Part shown: one piece after another, positions 45,150 to 54,879 of the stretch
Numbering within the stretch: position 1 is the first letter of the stretch
Layout of the letters: each line of letters starts with the position of its first letter
Assembly: GCA_014155875.1 (NCBI GenBank)
Contig: JACEFZ010017867.1
Span: 32,501-96,500, forward strand
Source: Cepaea nemoralis
Lineage: Eukaryota; Mollusca; Gastropoda; Stylommatophora; Helicidae
DNA length: 64,000 bases
Direction: 5' to 3'
Notes under the pieces: model-generated
Told to the model about the DNA's origin: nothing
Databases searched by the model: none
What the model saw: the letters and a program-made list of their open reading frames with translations, nothing else
Position numbers and translations under genes: made by a program

Positions 45150-45600
45150 TATGGTAGGGGGAACAGAAACGACAGAGGAGACCAGCTGATACAGTTCTGT
45201 GAAGAAAACAATCTTATTGTTTGCAACACATTTTTCCAACATAATCCTAGGAAACTGTATACTTGGAAAAGCCCTAAAGGACGAGAAACCAAACTGACTA
45301 CATTATGATTAGATATAGATTTAAAACCAATGTTAAAAATGCCAAAACATGTCCTGATGCTGATATAAACTCTTACCATAATCCTGTTATCTTAAAATTA
45401 CAAATAAAACTTAAAAACCCAGGAATTAGGACATCGAAGACACCTCAAGTAGATATATCGGCATTGAAACGACTAGAAATAGAAAATCAAAACAATGTTT
45501 TCCCGTAGTGAATTTGAATGACCTGACGAGATGCAGTGAAATGTGTCAGACAATAAATCGTACTATATATGGTTTGTGTCTTCGTTATTCAAACTAGAAA
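45150..45600 (+). pseudogene. RTE-like LINE endonuclease fragment
   Basis: The plus strand reads RNDRGDQLIQFCEENNLIVC, NTFFQHNPRKLYTWKSPKGR, then IMIRYRFKTNVKNAKTCPDA and DINSYHNPVILKLQIKLKNP (SDH changed to SYH). This is the C-terminal half of an APE-type endonuclease. Frame changes occur near 45170 and 45300. Confidence 0.8.
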
Positions 45601-45943
45601 TAGGTTAAATATACTTGGCTGAAGTAAACAATAGATATGATGGGCTAATCATTGAAAGTATGTAACAATATAGACGTGAAAATCCACTTCAATATTCAGC
45701 TCTTGAAGTATGGATGCATTTGTTCTTGTCTTTACCCAAGATATTCTCAGAACCCGTCTATAACATTTATATTCAAAAGCATTTATGCGCTGTTCAGCCT
45801 GTTTATTATAAGATTATAAAGGCGAGACGGACATATAATCAGATTGCTACTGGAACTATTAGTGTTGGAACTCTTCGCTGGCTGCTGAGGATGGAGACGG
45901 AGCGCTTATGGGAATGTCTCGAATGCTGTGATGTCGGTTCCTA

Positions 45944-45944
<1 letters not shown>
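45601..45944. other. unassigned, probably LINE linker
   Basis: It may continue the LINE (linker after the endonuclease), but no conserved motif is seen. Confidence 0.4.

Positions 45945-45980
<36 letters not shown>
45944..45980. repeat. (AATC)n microsatellite, possible LINE tail
   Basis: About nine AATC units. On the minus strand this is (GATT)n, the tail type of the copies at 27740 and 50110, so it may be the 3' tail of the minus-strand LINE next to it. Confidence 0.85.
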
Positions 45981-46700
45981 GCCTGTTTAGTAAGTGTCCA
46001 GGTCTCACTGGTATATGTTGCAATGGGAAAGATGCATGCTCTTAAAAATCTAATTTTTGTAGTTCTATATGTCCCACTCCATAATGTATTCAGTTGTTTT
46101 AGTCTTTGAAGGGCAATTGACAGTCGTCGTTTAATGTCTTTAATTGTGTCACCATTGTTGGTAATCAATGACCCAAGATATTCAACATTTTTCACCACCT
46201 CCAATCTTTCCTCATTAACATATATGTCTTTCTCCATAGCAGTTTTATCTGTATGCATTATCTTTGTTTTTGCAATGTTAAGATATCAGTTGTGATTTTC
46301 ACTGTTTCTTTGGATTGAGGATATTAAGTTTTCTATACCATTCTGTGATGTGCATAGCAATACTGTATCATCAGCATATCGAATCTCTGGTATGTCATGA
46401 CCACCGATATTTAGGGCATCATATTGCTCCCTGGTTATATCATCTTTGACATTTCTCATTATATTTTCAGTGTAGAGGTTAAACAAATAGGGTGACAGCA
46501 CACATGCCTGACGGACTCCTTGCTTGATGTCAAACCAGTCTGATGTCTCGCCATCTATTCTAACCGCTGCTTGTTGATCTAGATAAAACATTTTTATCAG
46601 TTGTACTACATGTGATGGAAAGCCCATATTCCTCATGATGTCCCAAAGCTTCTGATGTTGTACACAGTCAAATGCCTTTGAATAATCCACAAACATGAGA
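45981..46700 (-). pseudogene. RTE-like LINE reverse transcriptase (main minus copy)
   Basis: The minus strand encodes MFVDYSKAFDCVQHQKLWDI (motif 3), KQGVRQACVLSPYLFNLYTE, IPEIRYADDTVLLCTSQN (YADD intact) and, after a stop, VEYLGSLITNNGDTIKDIKR and FPIATYTSETWTLTKQAD. It is part of an element that continues to 49925 through three insertions. Confidence 0.9.
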
Positions 46701-46868
46701 ATAGGTTTACATTAAATTGTCTGCACAAGACCAAGAATTAAATACCTGGATGGCTTGGCCACGTGGCATGGTCGAAACAGGAACACAGAGCTGATAAACG
46801 ACTCTGGTGATCGAGTGACATGGCAGTACGTGACCGCCCACGCTTATCGGCATGGCACATGATGGATG
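46701..46868 (+). mobile_element. short RTE-like 3' end inserted in the minus LINE
   Basis: The plus strand has GWLGHVAWSKQEHRADKRLW then RDRPRLSAWHMMDGW. It matches the tail at 19758-19860 (GACAGGAAC..CTCTGG..CCACGCTTA..GCATGG). Confidence 0.68.
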
Positions 46869-47074
46869 GATGGTATTTCATCACATCCTGGTGATTTACC
46901 ATTCTTCAGGTTCTTTATTGCCCATGCAATTTCATCTAATGAGGGTTCAGGTTCTGTCTCTGCTGTCATTGGTTCATGTATATCATTCATATTCAAAGAG
47001 TCATTCATATGATACATTGCACTTCAGTATTCCTGCCATATTTCAAGAATGTGTCTAGATTCTGTTAAGGTTGC
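46869..47074 (-). pseudogene. RTE-like LINE, RT N-terminal part
   Basis: The minus strand encodes SRHILEIWQEY, MTAETEPEPSLDEIAWAIKN and LKNGKSPGCDEIPS, the conserved segment before RT motif 1. It continues the copy at 45981-46700. Confidence 0.8.
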
Positions 47075-47405
47075 TTGCTTGTGTTCGTTGGCTTGAGCTC
47101 CAACGTGAAGTCCTGTATGTCGGATGAAGCATCCTGTTGTCCAACATCAGTGTGATGTCATACAGGACCTGAGGTTTGCGTGAGGATCCAGTGTCCCATG
47201 TCTGGCTTATTGGTGTGCAGACTGGTGGTTCCTCGTCGTACAGGCAGACACTCTCCTTCTTCTGAGAAATCGGCGATCCTACTGACTTTAGCCAGGACCC
47301 CGAAGGGACCTGTTGCCCAGGACGCTCGACGAGGACGCGTCAATAGGTCTTGGCCAGTATATAACCCGGCTCTGGTGCCTTGGAAACACCTCTGCGTCCC
47401 TCTGT
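47075..47405 (-). mobile_element. 340-bp interspersed repeat (copy 2)
   Basis: This is the reverse complement of 27795-28135 along its whole length (for example ATACAGGACCTGAGGTTTGC and GTTGCCCAGGACGC). Its tail on the plus strand is TTGCTTGCTTGTG. It splits the endonuclease linker from RT in the minus LINE. Confidence 0.85.
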
Positions 47406-48222
47406 AAAGGTATTTCCCAACTTGTCACATATAACATTTAATTGAGGTTGAACATTTCTTGTCAATAACGTCATTTTTTGAACATTTCGAAATCTGTTCC
47501 ATTTTTATGATATTGCTCTATTTTAATACAACAATCTTGTATTTATTAGTTTTTGTCATTTCTTGTGTTCTTTCTTATTTCACGTGTTAAAGATATATAC
47601 TACATCCTACCTGTCCTTTCGGTTTCAGTTCCTTTCGTTATTTTATTAATTCCATCGTTTCATGGTGTAATCCATGGCCTATGTTGCTTAGTCCTGATCG
47701 GAATTAAATCTTTTGCTGTTGTTATCAAGCTATATCAAGCTTGTACTGCTAGTTCATCAGGTGTCATTTCTTCTTGCACAGACATCAAGACCGCAAACTA
47801 TTCTTCACTTCTACGTTGTATGTATCTTGTATTTTTGTGAGATCAAAATGAAGTGACCTTGGTCCTCGGGTAAGCTTTTTCAGTTTTAATTTCAGATCTG
47901 CTTCTAATAACTGATGATCTATATGACAGTCTGCACTTTGTAGGGTTTTTACAGATGTTGTGCTTGATCTCCATCTTCTTTGTATTAACATATAATCTAT
48001 CTGATGTTTGGTAATACTGTCCGGGGACTTCAATGTTAAGAGTCTTCTTGGGTGTTGTTTAAAAAGTGTGTTGTTATCGTTAACTCATTCTCAGTGCAAA
48101 TTCCATTAATTTATCACCTGCATCATTTCTATTCCCCAATTCAAATATTCCTAAAACGTGTCTCTCATTTTCAGTTCTTCCTGTACGTACTTTAGCATTA
48201 AAATCTCCAATTATTATTATTA
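47406..48222 (-). pseudogene. RTE-like LINE endonuclease, C-terminal half
   Basis: The minus strand encodes IIIIGDFNAKVRTGRTENEK, GNRNDAGDKLMEFAL, LKSPDSITKHQIDYMLIQRR and ADCHIDHQLLEADLKLKLK (DH motif), then MSVQEEMTPDELAVQA. The D-N of GDFNAK is intact. Frame changes occur near 48090 and 48040. The first half lies at 49690-49925, beyond the HERO fragment. Confidence 0.87.
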
Positions 48223-48282
48223 TAAAATTATTATTATAAAATTATATAATAATAATATTATTATAATATTATATAATGGAAT
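48223..48282. repeat. (ATT)n microsatellite at the HERO 5' junction
   Basis: TTATTATAAAATTATTAT repeats directly precede the HERO-like fragment. Confidence 0.9.
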
Positions 48283-49685
48283 GACATCTGGCGCATGGCA
48301 CCACTGCGTCCAAGTTTCGTCATCCGATCCATCTACAATGTCCTGCCATCAGGTGCCAACTTGGCCAAGTGGGGGACAACCAACGACCCGTTCTGTCCTC
48401 TCTGTGCGAAAGCCCAAATAGTCCAGACAGCTGAACACGTGCTGCCCGGTTGCAAGGTTGCCCTGACCAAAGGGCGTTTTAAATGGCAGCATAACAAAGT
48501 CCTGACCGAGTTGGCCGAGATAGTGGACATCTCAAGGATGAAAGCTAACAGAGAGGGGCACAGAACGGGGTCGACGGAGTTTGCCTTCGTCCAAGAAGGC
48601 CGCAAAAATGGTAAAGCTGACGATTTGCCGCTTGCTACAGTCTTCGATGGTGCGAGGGACTGGCAACTGACCGTAGACCTAAAGGACCGTGGCAAATACC
48701 CTGAGGTGATCCGATAGTTTGGCTTGCGACCTGACATTGTACTTAGCTCCTCGTCAACCAAGCAGCTAGCGCTGATTGAGCTGAAACTCCTTTACGATTC
48801 CAATATTGAGGAGATACACGTGTACAAGTTAGCGAAGTATGATGACATGGTCGCAAGTCTTAGGCGGGAGGAATACACCGTCACGCTCTTCGCCGTCGAG
48901 GTAGGCGCAAGAGGTCTTGTCTCCCACTCCGTGTTTGATGTGCTGAAGCGAATGGGCATGAAAGGACGATAAAGAGCAGGGACCCAAAAACAAATGTATG
49001 AGGCAGCCGAAAAGTCCTCATGCCGGCTGTGGAACTGTCACAACCTAGAGTGGAACAAGTCTCTGAACTAGTATGGTTGGAAGCGGTGTCTGCAATACCA
49101 GCAATGTCTCAATCAAAACCACGAACTTTACAACGTCTCATGTGAGTTCTTTAGCCCTTCCCCCGAGCGTGAGCGGTGAGCCTGAGTGCAGTCAATCACA
49201 CAAATGTCGGCAGAAGTCCAACCTCAATAATATAGCGATAATCGACCATCAGTCGCACCTAGCCAGCTGCAGAGAGACCAAGAGGTGGGTCTCGAAAGGA
49301 AGGGAGATCCGGCTCCCTAGAACGGGGCACGAGCAAGGAACACTGCAAACGGAGACGTATGGAGGCGACAGAGGTCGTGGCGGGGATGAGGCTGGCATCC
49401 CACGACCACACGTGCCAAGGGGCAGGCACTGGCTGCACGGGCTCTCCCCACCAAGGGAGGGGGGGGGGGCTTGAGAGTGGACAAGGTAACAGGAAAGATA
49501 CAAGCTTAACATCAGGGATAACTAATGTGACCGAACGAATGTCTCCACGGCAGAGGTAAGACGCCCGGAGACATGACGAGGGCGGGACATCACCCAGAGA
49601 ATATTAAGAAATCAATGGTCCGAAATGCTTGGGGAAGGAGTTTCCTTTTGATGATCAGATGCCCCCTGCAATGTTTGCTTTGCGT
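48283..49685 (+). pseudogene. R2/HERO-like LINE 3' part (copy 2): restriction-like endonuclease and 3' UTR
   Basis: The plus strand encodes MAPLRPSFVIRSIYNVLPSG, CPLCAKAQIVQTAEHVLPGC (Cys/His knuckle), PLATVFDGARDWQLTVDLKD, and after a TAG at 48715 GLRPDIVLSSSSTKQLALIE and FDVLKRMGMKGR at the C-terminus. The second Lys/Glu region of the nuclease is preserved. The 3' UTR shares CCTGAGTGCAGTCAATC with 42930. It is inserted inside the RTE endonuclease, so its 5' end is truncated. Confidence 0.88.
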
Positions 49686-49925
49686 CGGAGTTCTTACGAT
49701 TTACGATCATTATGACCAATCTTATTTAATGTTTCTTGCAGTGTGTTGTAAAAATCTCAAATTTCGTGCTCCTCTGCTGTTGATGTAGGTGCATATATCT
49801 GTATGAGAGTTGTGCTTTTCGGACGGCCTTTAAGTCTGATAGTGAGGATTCTATCACTAACTGGGTTATATCCCATTAAAGCTTTTGCATTTGTTTTATC
49901 TATACAAAATGCCGCTCCGCTCTGG
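49686..49925 (-). pseudogene. RTE-like LINE endonuclease, N-terminal half
   Basis: The minus strand encodes MGYNPVSDRILTIRLKGRPK, STTLIQIYAPTSTAEEHEI and DFYNTLQETLNKIGHN. It continues directly at 48222 (GDFNAK). Together 49925-45981 is one element on the minus strand cut by three insertions. Confidence 0.85.
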
Positions 49926-49929
49926 CCTC

Positions 49930-50128
49930 CGACATGATACTTTTATAAAAACCATACTGGAAGGCAAGGTTGAGGGCAAGCAAGAGGTAGACAATGATTC
50001 GAGAGGGAAGATAACATCAAGAGATGGACGAGCATCAGACTGACAGAATGTACAGTCAAGGCGAGAGACAGGCATTGCTGGAGATCCATTGCAGACAACC
50101 TTCATTGTGGAGACGGCACCTGATTGAT
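49930..50128 (+). pseudogene. RTE-like LINE 3' end with (TGAT)n tail
   Basis: RHDTFIKTILEGKVEGKQEV-like sequence, then RWTSIRLTECTVKARDRHCW and HCGDGT, ending in GATTGATTGATTGATT. It matches 27541-27755. Confidence 0.78.
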
Positions 50129-50149
50129 TGATTGATTTAATATGTCTAT

Positions 50150-50880
50150 AACTAGGATAATGCTAAATGCAAAAATAGCGCGTCAAGAAAAAAGACAAAA
50201 CCATCCAGGTGTCACTGTTGATCGCAGCCTAAATTATAAGCACATGTAAACAAAATGAACAAGAGCAAGGCAACGAATGCTGATCACGAAAATTCTAGCT
50301 GGTACAATATGGGGAGCAAATGAGAAAGCTCTCAAGAAGCTGTACATTGGACGAGTGAGTTCAGTCCTTAAACACGGTCTCCCAGCTTTGGCAATGGCAG
50401 CTAAGTCACACTTTAACAAACTAATCACAGTACAAAATCAAAGGTATGATGATCACAACTGTAGGTATGAAAGCAACACCTATCAATAAATTGGAAAACT
50501 TCACATATCTTCAGCCTATGCAAAACAGATAGTAGAGCCCAGCAACAGGCTGAACATTTTAAACACCCCCCCCCCCCACACACACACACTTATAACCAGA
50601 CGCTTGATGGTGTTGACAGTGGAAGACTAAAGAGAGACAGCTTTGTAGAATCTGCAAACCAAAACATGAGAACAGACTATATATACTCAGCATATCAATA
50701 GCTAAACCCATGACAAATGGAAACAGAATTCCAGCTTGGGGACAGCCATCAGTGCCTACCTGAGATGAAATATATCATTCCCAGTATTGAGAAAAAGAGC
50801 ACTCAGAATCATTAGAAAGAATTAACACAATAATACATTACCTAGAAGAACACAGATGAACCAGCAAACAAACTTAACTT
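50150..50880 (+). pseudogene. I-like LINE RT thumb fragment
   Basis: The plus strand has HPGVTVDRSLNYKH, QRMLITKILAGTIWGANEKA and LKKLYIGRVSSVLKHGLPAL, the thumb region seen at 36190-36390 of the full LINE (TYLGVTFDGRLTWRKHI, LSGTTWGA). The rest is decayed, with a (CA)n tract at 50568-50588. Confidence 0.78.
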
Positions 50881-50884
50881 CCAG

Positions 50885-51300
50885 GAGTTAAGAATGTCAT
50901 TGTCACAAGGGTCCAACTCTATGTAAAGGATGTAGGAATGCCATTATCTATATAGTCCAACTCTGTCCAGGATTTAAGAATGTTATAGTCCTCAGAGTCC
51001 AACTCTATCTCCAGGACTTAGGAATGTCACTGTCCCGAGAGTCAAACTCTATATGCAAGATTTAGGAATGTCATTGTCCAAAGAGTCCAACTCTACGCCC
51101 ATGATATAGGAATGTCAATGTCCTCATAGTCCATCTCTATGTCCAGGATTTAGGAATGCCGTTGTGCCCAGAATCCAGCACTATGTGGAGGATTTAGGAA
51201 AGCCATTGTCCCCAGAGTCCACATATATGTCCAGTATTTAGGAATGTCATTGTTCTCAGAGTCAAACTCTATGTCCAGGATTAGGGTGTTTAATTGTCAA
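50885..51300 (+). repeat. 45-bp tandem repeat, about 9 copies
   Basis: GGAATGTCATTGTCCCCAGA followed by GTCCAACTCTATGTCCAGGATTTA recurs, with indels, across the interval. It is not coding. Confidence 0.92.
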
Positions 51301-51562
51301 CAAATTCCAAGCCTCTGCGCATGGTTTAGGTATTGCATTATCAACAGCATCCAGTAAAAGACCTGGTGTTAGATAGGTCATTGTCAAAAGATGGTAACGC
51401 ACATGCCTAACCTCTCTTCAGCTGGTAACTACACCATCCGTGGAATGGGTGTATTGGCTGTCGTGAAGTGTATCGGTTATGAATGAATAAAAGAACATGT
51501 TCTCCAATGATTAGATTCAGACTGAAAACCAATCTCCAAGTCTCTGCTACCATAACCTAGTT
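51301..51562. other. decayed repeat and unassigned DNA
   Basis: A last degenerate monomer near 51320-51360, then unassigned sequence. Confidence 0.4.
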
Positions 51563-51999
51563 CAGTGGTTCTCAACCAGTGGGGAATTCACCCGCCCCCT
51601 TTAGGAATTGTAGGGTTTCCGGGAGGGAGGGGGAATTAAGATTACTTCAATATCACGTTAATACAAGATCCGATTACTTGATATTGTTTTTCCCTCCATA
51701 CTTTAGTGTTCTGTATTTCCGTCCTTCTTAAATTCGTTTTATAAGGTAAGTAGACCCGCAAATCACGAACGAACGAACAAACTTTATTTTCAAAGGGTTA
51801 AGAATTGGGCACGATGGCCACATGTTATGTAGACGTCTAGACTTGTTCTAGTATGTGTTATTAAATTTAGCTTAAATTTTTACGTAAACTGTGTAGGGGC
51901 AAGTGAAATTTATAGGTAGGAAATATGAAAGGAGGGTGGGAATGACGTTCTGAACATATGGTGACTAGCGCATGGGCTCAAAAAAATTGAGAACCGCTG
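51563..51999 (+). mobile_element. hAT-type non-autonomous element (MITE)
   Basis: Left end CAGTGGTTCTCAACCAGTGG and right end AAAAATTGAGAACCGCTG are hAT-like terminal inverted repeats (CAGNGGTTCTCAA). The 8-bp flanks ACCTAGTT and CTTTAGTT agree at 5 of 8 positions, and two of the three differences are C/T. It contains a truncated LINE tail (51768-51830) and no transposase. Confidence 0.78.
51768..51830 (-). mobile_element. L2/CR1-like LINE 3' end nested in the hAT MITE
   Basis: Plus-strand CGAACGAACGAACAAACTTT, ATTTTCAAAGGGTTAAGAAT and TGGGCACGATGGCC form the reverse of the TTCG-tailed 3' end at 53010-53050. Confidence 0.82.
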
Positions 52000-52007
52000 C
52001 TTTAGTT

Positions 52008-52169
52008 GATGTTGGTGAGTAGAGTAACAATAACGACACAATTACACATTGTAAGCCACAGTAGGCATATGGTGCTACACTCATACTTGTAAAGACAAGC
52101 TGGCACTAGGTAAGTGATGTGGCCAGCATCACGTCGGCCACATGTGGCTTCCCCTGACATGGTTTGGTA
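52008..52169. other. unassigned spacer
   Basis: Nothing is recognised. Confidence 0.4.
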
Positions 52170-52735
52170 CAGATGTCAGTGTGGGTCGACCTGAGAAACC
52201 CAGGTCGAGTTTAAGAATTCCAGCTTGGGTCGACTTGCATACCCAGGTCGAGGTTTAACCATTTAAAAAAAAGTCGCTTAGAAGTCGACAGGGTCGACTT
52301 CATTGCACCGGATTTTATTCCATATGGTTCGGTCTCTTTCCGCAGCGCGGAAAGCGTCGCACACAGCGCGAACTCCGTAGCTCTAGCGACGACCCACATA
52401 AGTCTCCGAAAAATTTAACTCGTGAACCGAAGGACGCGGCCCGGAATCGAACCCACAACCTTCGGAGCCCGAGTCAAACGGCTTGACCACTTCGCCAGGG
52501 AGTTTGCCGTTGAAACATTTCAGCTTGGGTCGACCTGAGAAACCCAGGTCGAGTTTAAACATGTCAGTTTGGGTCGACCTGAGAAACCCAGGTCGAGTTT
52601 AAACATTCCAGCTTGGGTCGACCTGAGAAACCCAGGTCGAGTTTAAACATTCCAGCTTGGGTCGACCTGAGAAACCCAGGTCGAGTTTAAACATTCCAGC
52701 TTGGGTCGACCTGAGAAACCCAGGTCGATTTTATG
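52170..52735 (+). repeat. 44-bp tandem repeat with internal dyad, split by a SINE
   Basis: CCAGCTTGGGTCGACCTGAG plus AAACCCAGGTCGAGTTTAAACATT recurs at 44-bp spacing, well conserved between 52521 and 52730. Within each unit CGACCTG and CAGGTCG form an inverted repeat around AGAAACC. Left copies (52170-52260) are more diverged and separated by a tRNA-derived SINE. Confidence 0.92.
52262..52512 (-). mobile_element. tRNA-derived SINE inside the 44-bp array
   Basis: The minus strand has TGGCGAAGTGGTCAAGCC (A box) and GGTTCGATTCC (B box), then CTACGGAGTTCGCG in the body and a T-rich end. It shares the CTACGGAGTTCG core with the SINE at 31545-31943 although the tRNA heads differ. Confidence 0.82.
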
Positions 52736-52852
52736 CATGTCAGGCTCGGGAGAACTAAGAAACGAAGTCAAGCGTAAACATCCCAATTTTCGAACTGCTT
52801 CCCATCAGGACGGCAGTAGAGCGTCTAGGCACTGGGCTATTATACATAACAT

Positions 52853-52912
52853 ATTATCAAATGAATGTTGTATACGATGCATTCTTTATGTTTACAACAT
52901 TCATTTGATAAT
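52853..52912 (+). repeat. perfect 20-bp hairpin at the LINE 5' end
   Basis: ATTATCAAATGAATGTTGTA (52853-52872) and its exact complement TACAACATTCATTTGATAAT (52893-52912) flank a 20-nt loop. Confidence 0.97.
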
Positions 52913-53050
52913 GTTTACGTTCCTATGTCAAAGTATCACGCACTATTGGTGAACGAAAGATGAGTGATTGGAAGGACCGAATGTAAGACGGGCCTCCTTG
53001 CCCAATTTGTGACCCTTTGAATACACATTTCGTTCGTTTGTTCGTTCGTT
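52885..53050 (+). mobile_element. L2/CR1-like LINE 3' end with TTCG tail
   Basis: TTTACAACATTCATTTGATA, CACTATTGGTGAACGAAAGA, GACGGGCCTCCTTGCCCAAT and a TTCGTTCG tail. It matches the reverse copy at 62820-62970. The left 20 bp appear again inverted at 52853. Confidence 0.85.
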
Positions 53051-53335
53051 CGCTATCGCGACTCCATGAAACATGTACCCGAGCAGTTTCCCGCCAAGGG
53101 CGTGTACTGTGATAAAGCTATCACATTTTATATGTCTGATTGCATGGGGGTATAGCTGGACATTCTTCCCTCACTTAACGACATGAGGAAGCCTCCTCCG
53201 ACAGCCATGATGATGTTTTAAACGTCCCTAATGTGGCTGAGTGTTTTACCTGGATTTCTAAATTGCGTCCGAAGTTTCGTGCCAACAGGGATGTTATCAG
53301 GCAGCACGGGAAACAGTTCTCTCAGGACGTGCGTG
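53051..53335. other. spacer downstream of the terminal exon (minus strand)
   Basis: It would be the 3' UTR side of the receptor gene. I see no canonical AATAAA on the minus strand close by. Confidence 0.4.
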
Positions 53336-53526
53336 CTACAGCTTAGACGAAACGTGCGTAGATCCGGCTGCATTGCTGCCTGTGTCTTCAGCCATGGACA
53401 TCTCCATGGATTCACTCTGTCCTGGCATCTCCCTGCGCAGCTGAAACATGGTGCACAAGAGGACGAGTATGGCGAGCAGCAGTAGTGGTATGATGTAGTA
53501 CTTCCAAGGCACGGATTGGGTCGGTG
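53336..53526 (-). CDS. terminal exon of a host membrane receptor gene: transmembrane segment and short tail
   Basis: The acceptor TTTACGTCCACAG (AG at 53527-53528) starts a phase-1 exon that runs 63 codons to a TAG at 53336. It encodes APTQSVPWKYY, a hydrophobic span YYIIPLLLLAILVLLCTMFQ, then LRREMPGQSESMEMSMAED and the end STHVSSKL. The span, followed by basic LRR, fits a single-pass type I membrane protein with a tail of about 35 residues. The EGF exon at 59148-59279 lies upstream on the same strand and also ends in phase 1, so the two can be spliced in frame. No repeat homology was seen. This is probably the end of a MEGF/scavenger-receptor-like gene. Confidence 0.72.
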
Positions 53527-53990
53527 CTGTGGACGTAAAGTACACAAACTGTTATGTGTACACAATATGCTGATAACTATGTGAATGTGTCACTATGTAT
53601 GTCGTGTACACTCTAGGCTGATAGCTATGTGAACGTTTCACTATGTATGTCGTGACTCATTCCCTGATATTGGAATGTTTCACTCGTATGTCGTATCAAG
53701 TTGAGAACATGTGAACGAAAGTATGTCGTGTAGCAGTAGCCGGTATGAATGTGTACTTCCAGGCACATTGGGTCGGATGCTGTGGAGTGTTTTACAAACT
53801 TTTATGTGTATACACATGTGATAACTATGTGAACGTGTCACTATATATATGTCGTGTACATACTATGCTGATAGCTATGTAAAGCGTTTACCTATGTATT
53901 TTCTGTACTCACTATCCCTGATAGCTATGTGAACAGTTACATACGTATGTCGTATACACAGTGTATGGTTCTGTGGGGGAAAGGCGAAAT
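53471..53990 (+). repeat. 260-bp tandem duplication covering the exon 5' end
   Basis: AGCAGTAGTGGTATGATGTA..GTACTTCCAAGGCACGGATT (53477 on) recurs as AGCAGTAGCCGGTATGAATG..GTACTTCCAGGCACATTGGG at about 53731. The first 60 bp cover the exon acceptor and first codons, so the second copy (53735-53795) is a decayed duplicate of the exon start. Within each unit GATAACTATGTGAACGTG-type phrases recur at about 60 bp. Confidence 0.8.
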
Positions 53991-54215
53991 TTAAAACAGA
54001 ATTATATATATCCTGTACAGGATAGCAGTCAATAGCATTCTGTGTCTGTTTTATTCATCAAGTTTATGTTATATTATGCTTTATAACGACATATATATTG
54101 TCGTGGACACAACGAAATGCTTGCTACCCCAAAATGGGGAGGGGTTTAACGGTTTGGGTTTGCACACCACTATGCCACATAGCTGTCATGCACAAAGGGA
54201 AACTTAATGGTTCCC
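53991..54215. other. unassigned spacer in the presumed intron
   Basis: Nothing is recognised. Confidence 0.4.
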
Positions 54216-54870
54216 ACAAAAACCCGCTGAAATAGCATGCGTGGGAGATAAAGGGCGGGGTAATATCGGGGCAGAATTTAGCTGCAATAATACGTGTACA
54301 GGACTAGCAGTAATAGCATTCGGGTGTCTTTTGGGGGTGATTCCAGGGGAAAGTTTATGCATGCAGTAGATTGCTGACTGCTTTAAAATGCATCGACGGC
54401 AAAATAGTATGGGCAAAACGCAAGGGGTCTGCTGCAACCCCGGGCCAAAAAGCTGGGGGGTTTCGACCCCGGGGGGTTTCGGGAGATGCGTTTTGGGCAT
54501 GACCCACGTTTGCACAGGGGAGCGCTGGCATGACTCCAAAGGGTAGAATGCTGAGGGGGAATACGTGCTGACATGACTCCAGGGGCAGTAATAGCATGCA
54601 GTGGGAGATACGTGCTGGACATGACTCCAGGGGCAGTAATAGCATGCAGTGGGAGATACGTGCTGGACATGACTCCAGGGGTAGTAATAGCATGCAGTGG
54701 GAGATACGTGCTGGACATGACTTCCGGGGTAGTAATAGCATGCAATGGGAGTTACGTGCTGGACATGACTCCAGGGGCAGTAATAGCATGCAGTGGGAGA
54801 TACGTGCTGGACATGACTCCAGGGGTAGTAATAGCATGCAGTGGGAGTTACGTGCTGGACATGACATAAT
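54216..54870 (+). repeat. 48-bp tandem repeat, seven good copies and decayed left copies
   Basis: CCAGGGGCAGTAATAGCATG plus CAGTGGGAGATACGTGCTGGACATGACT repeats at 48 bp between about 54550 and 54865. Diverged versions extend left to about 54220. As 48 is a multiple of three and the unit has no stops in several frames, long 16-residue-periodic frames exist on both strands (for example TPGAVIACSGRYVLDM), which I read as non-coding. Confidence 0.93.
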
Positions 54871-54879
54871 GAGTACTTG

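Noticed and set aside
53218..53565. A 115-codon minus frame overlapping the transmembrane exon
   Set aside because: It is a shadow frame with no hydrophobic span. The exon frame with splice acceptor and stop explains the region better.
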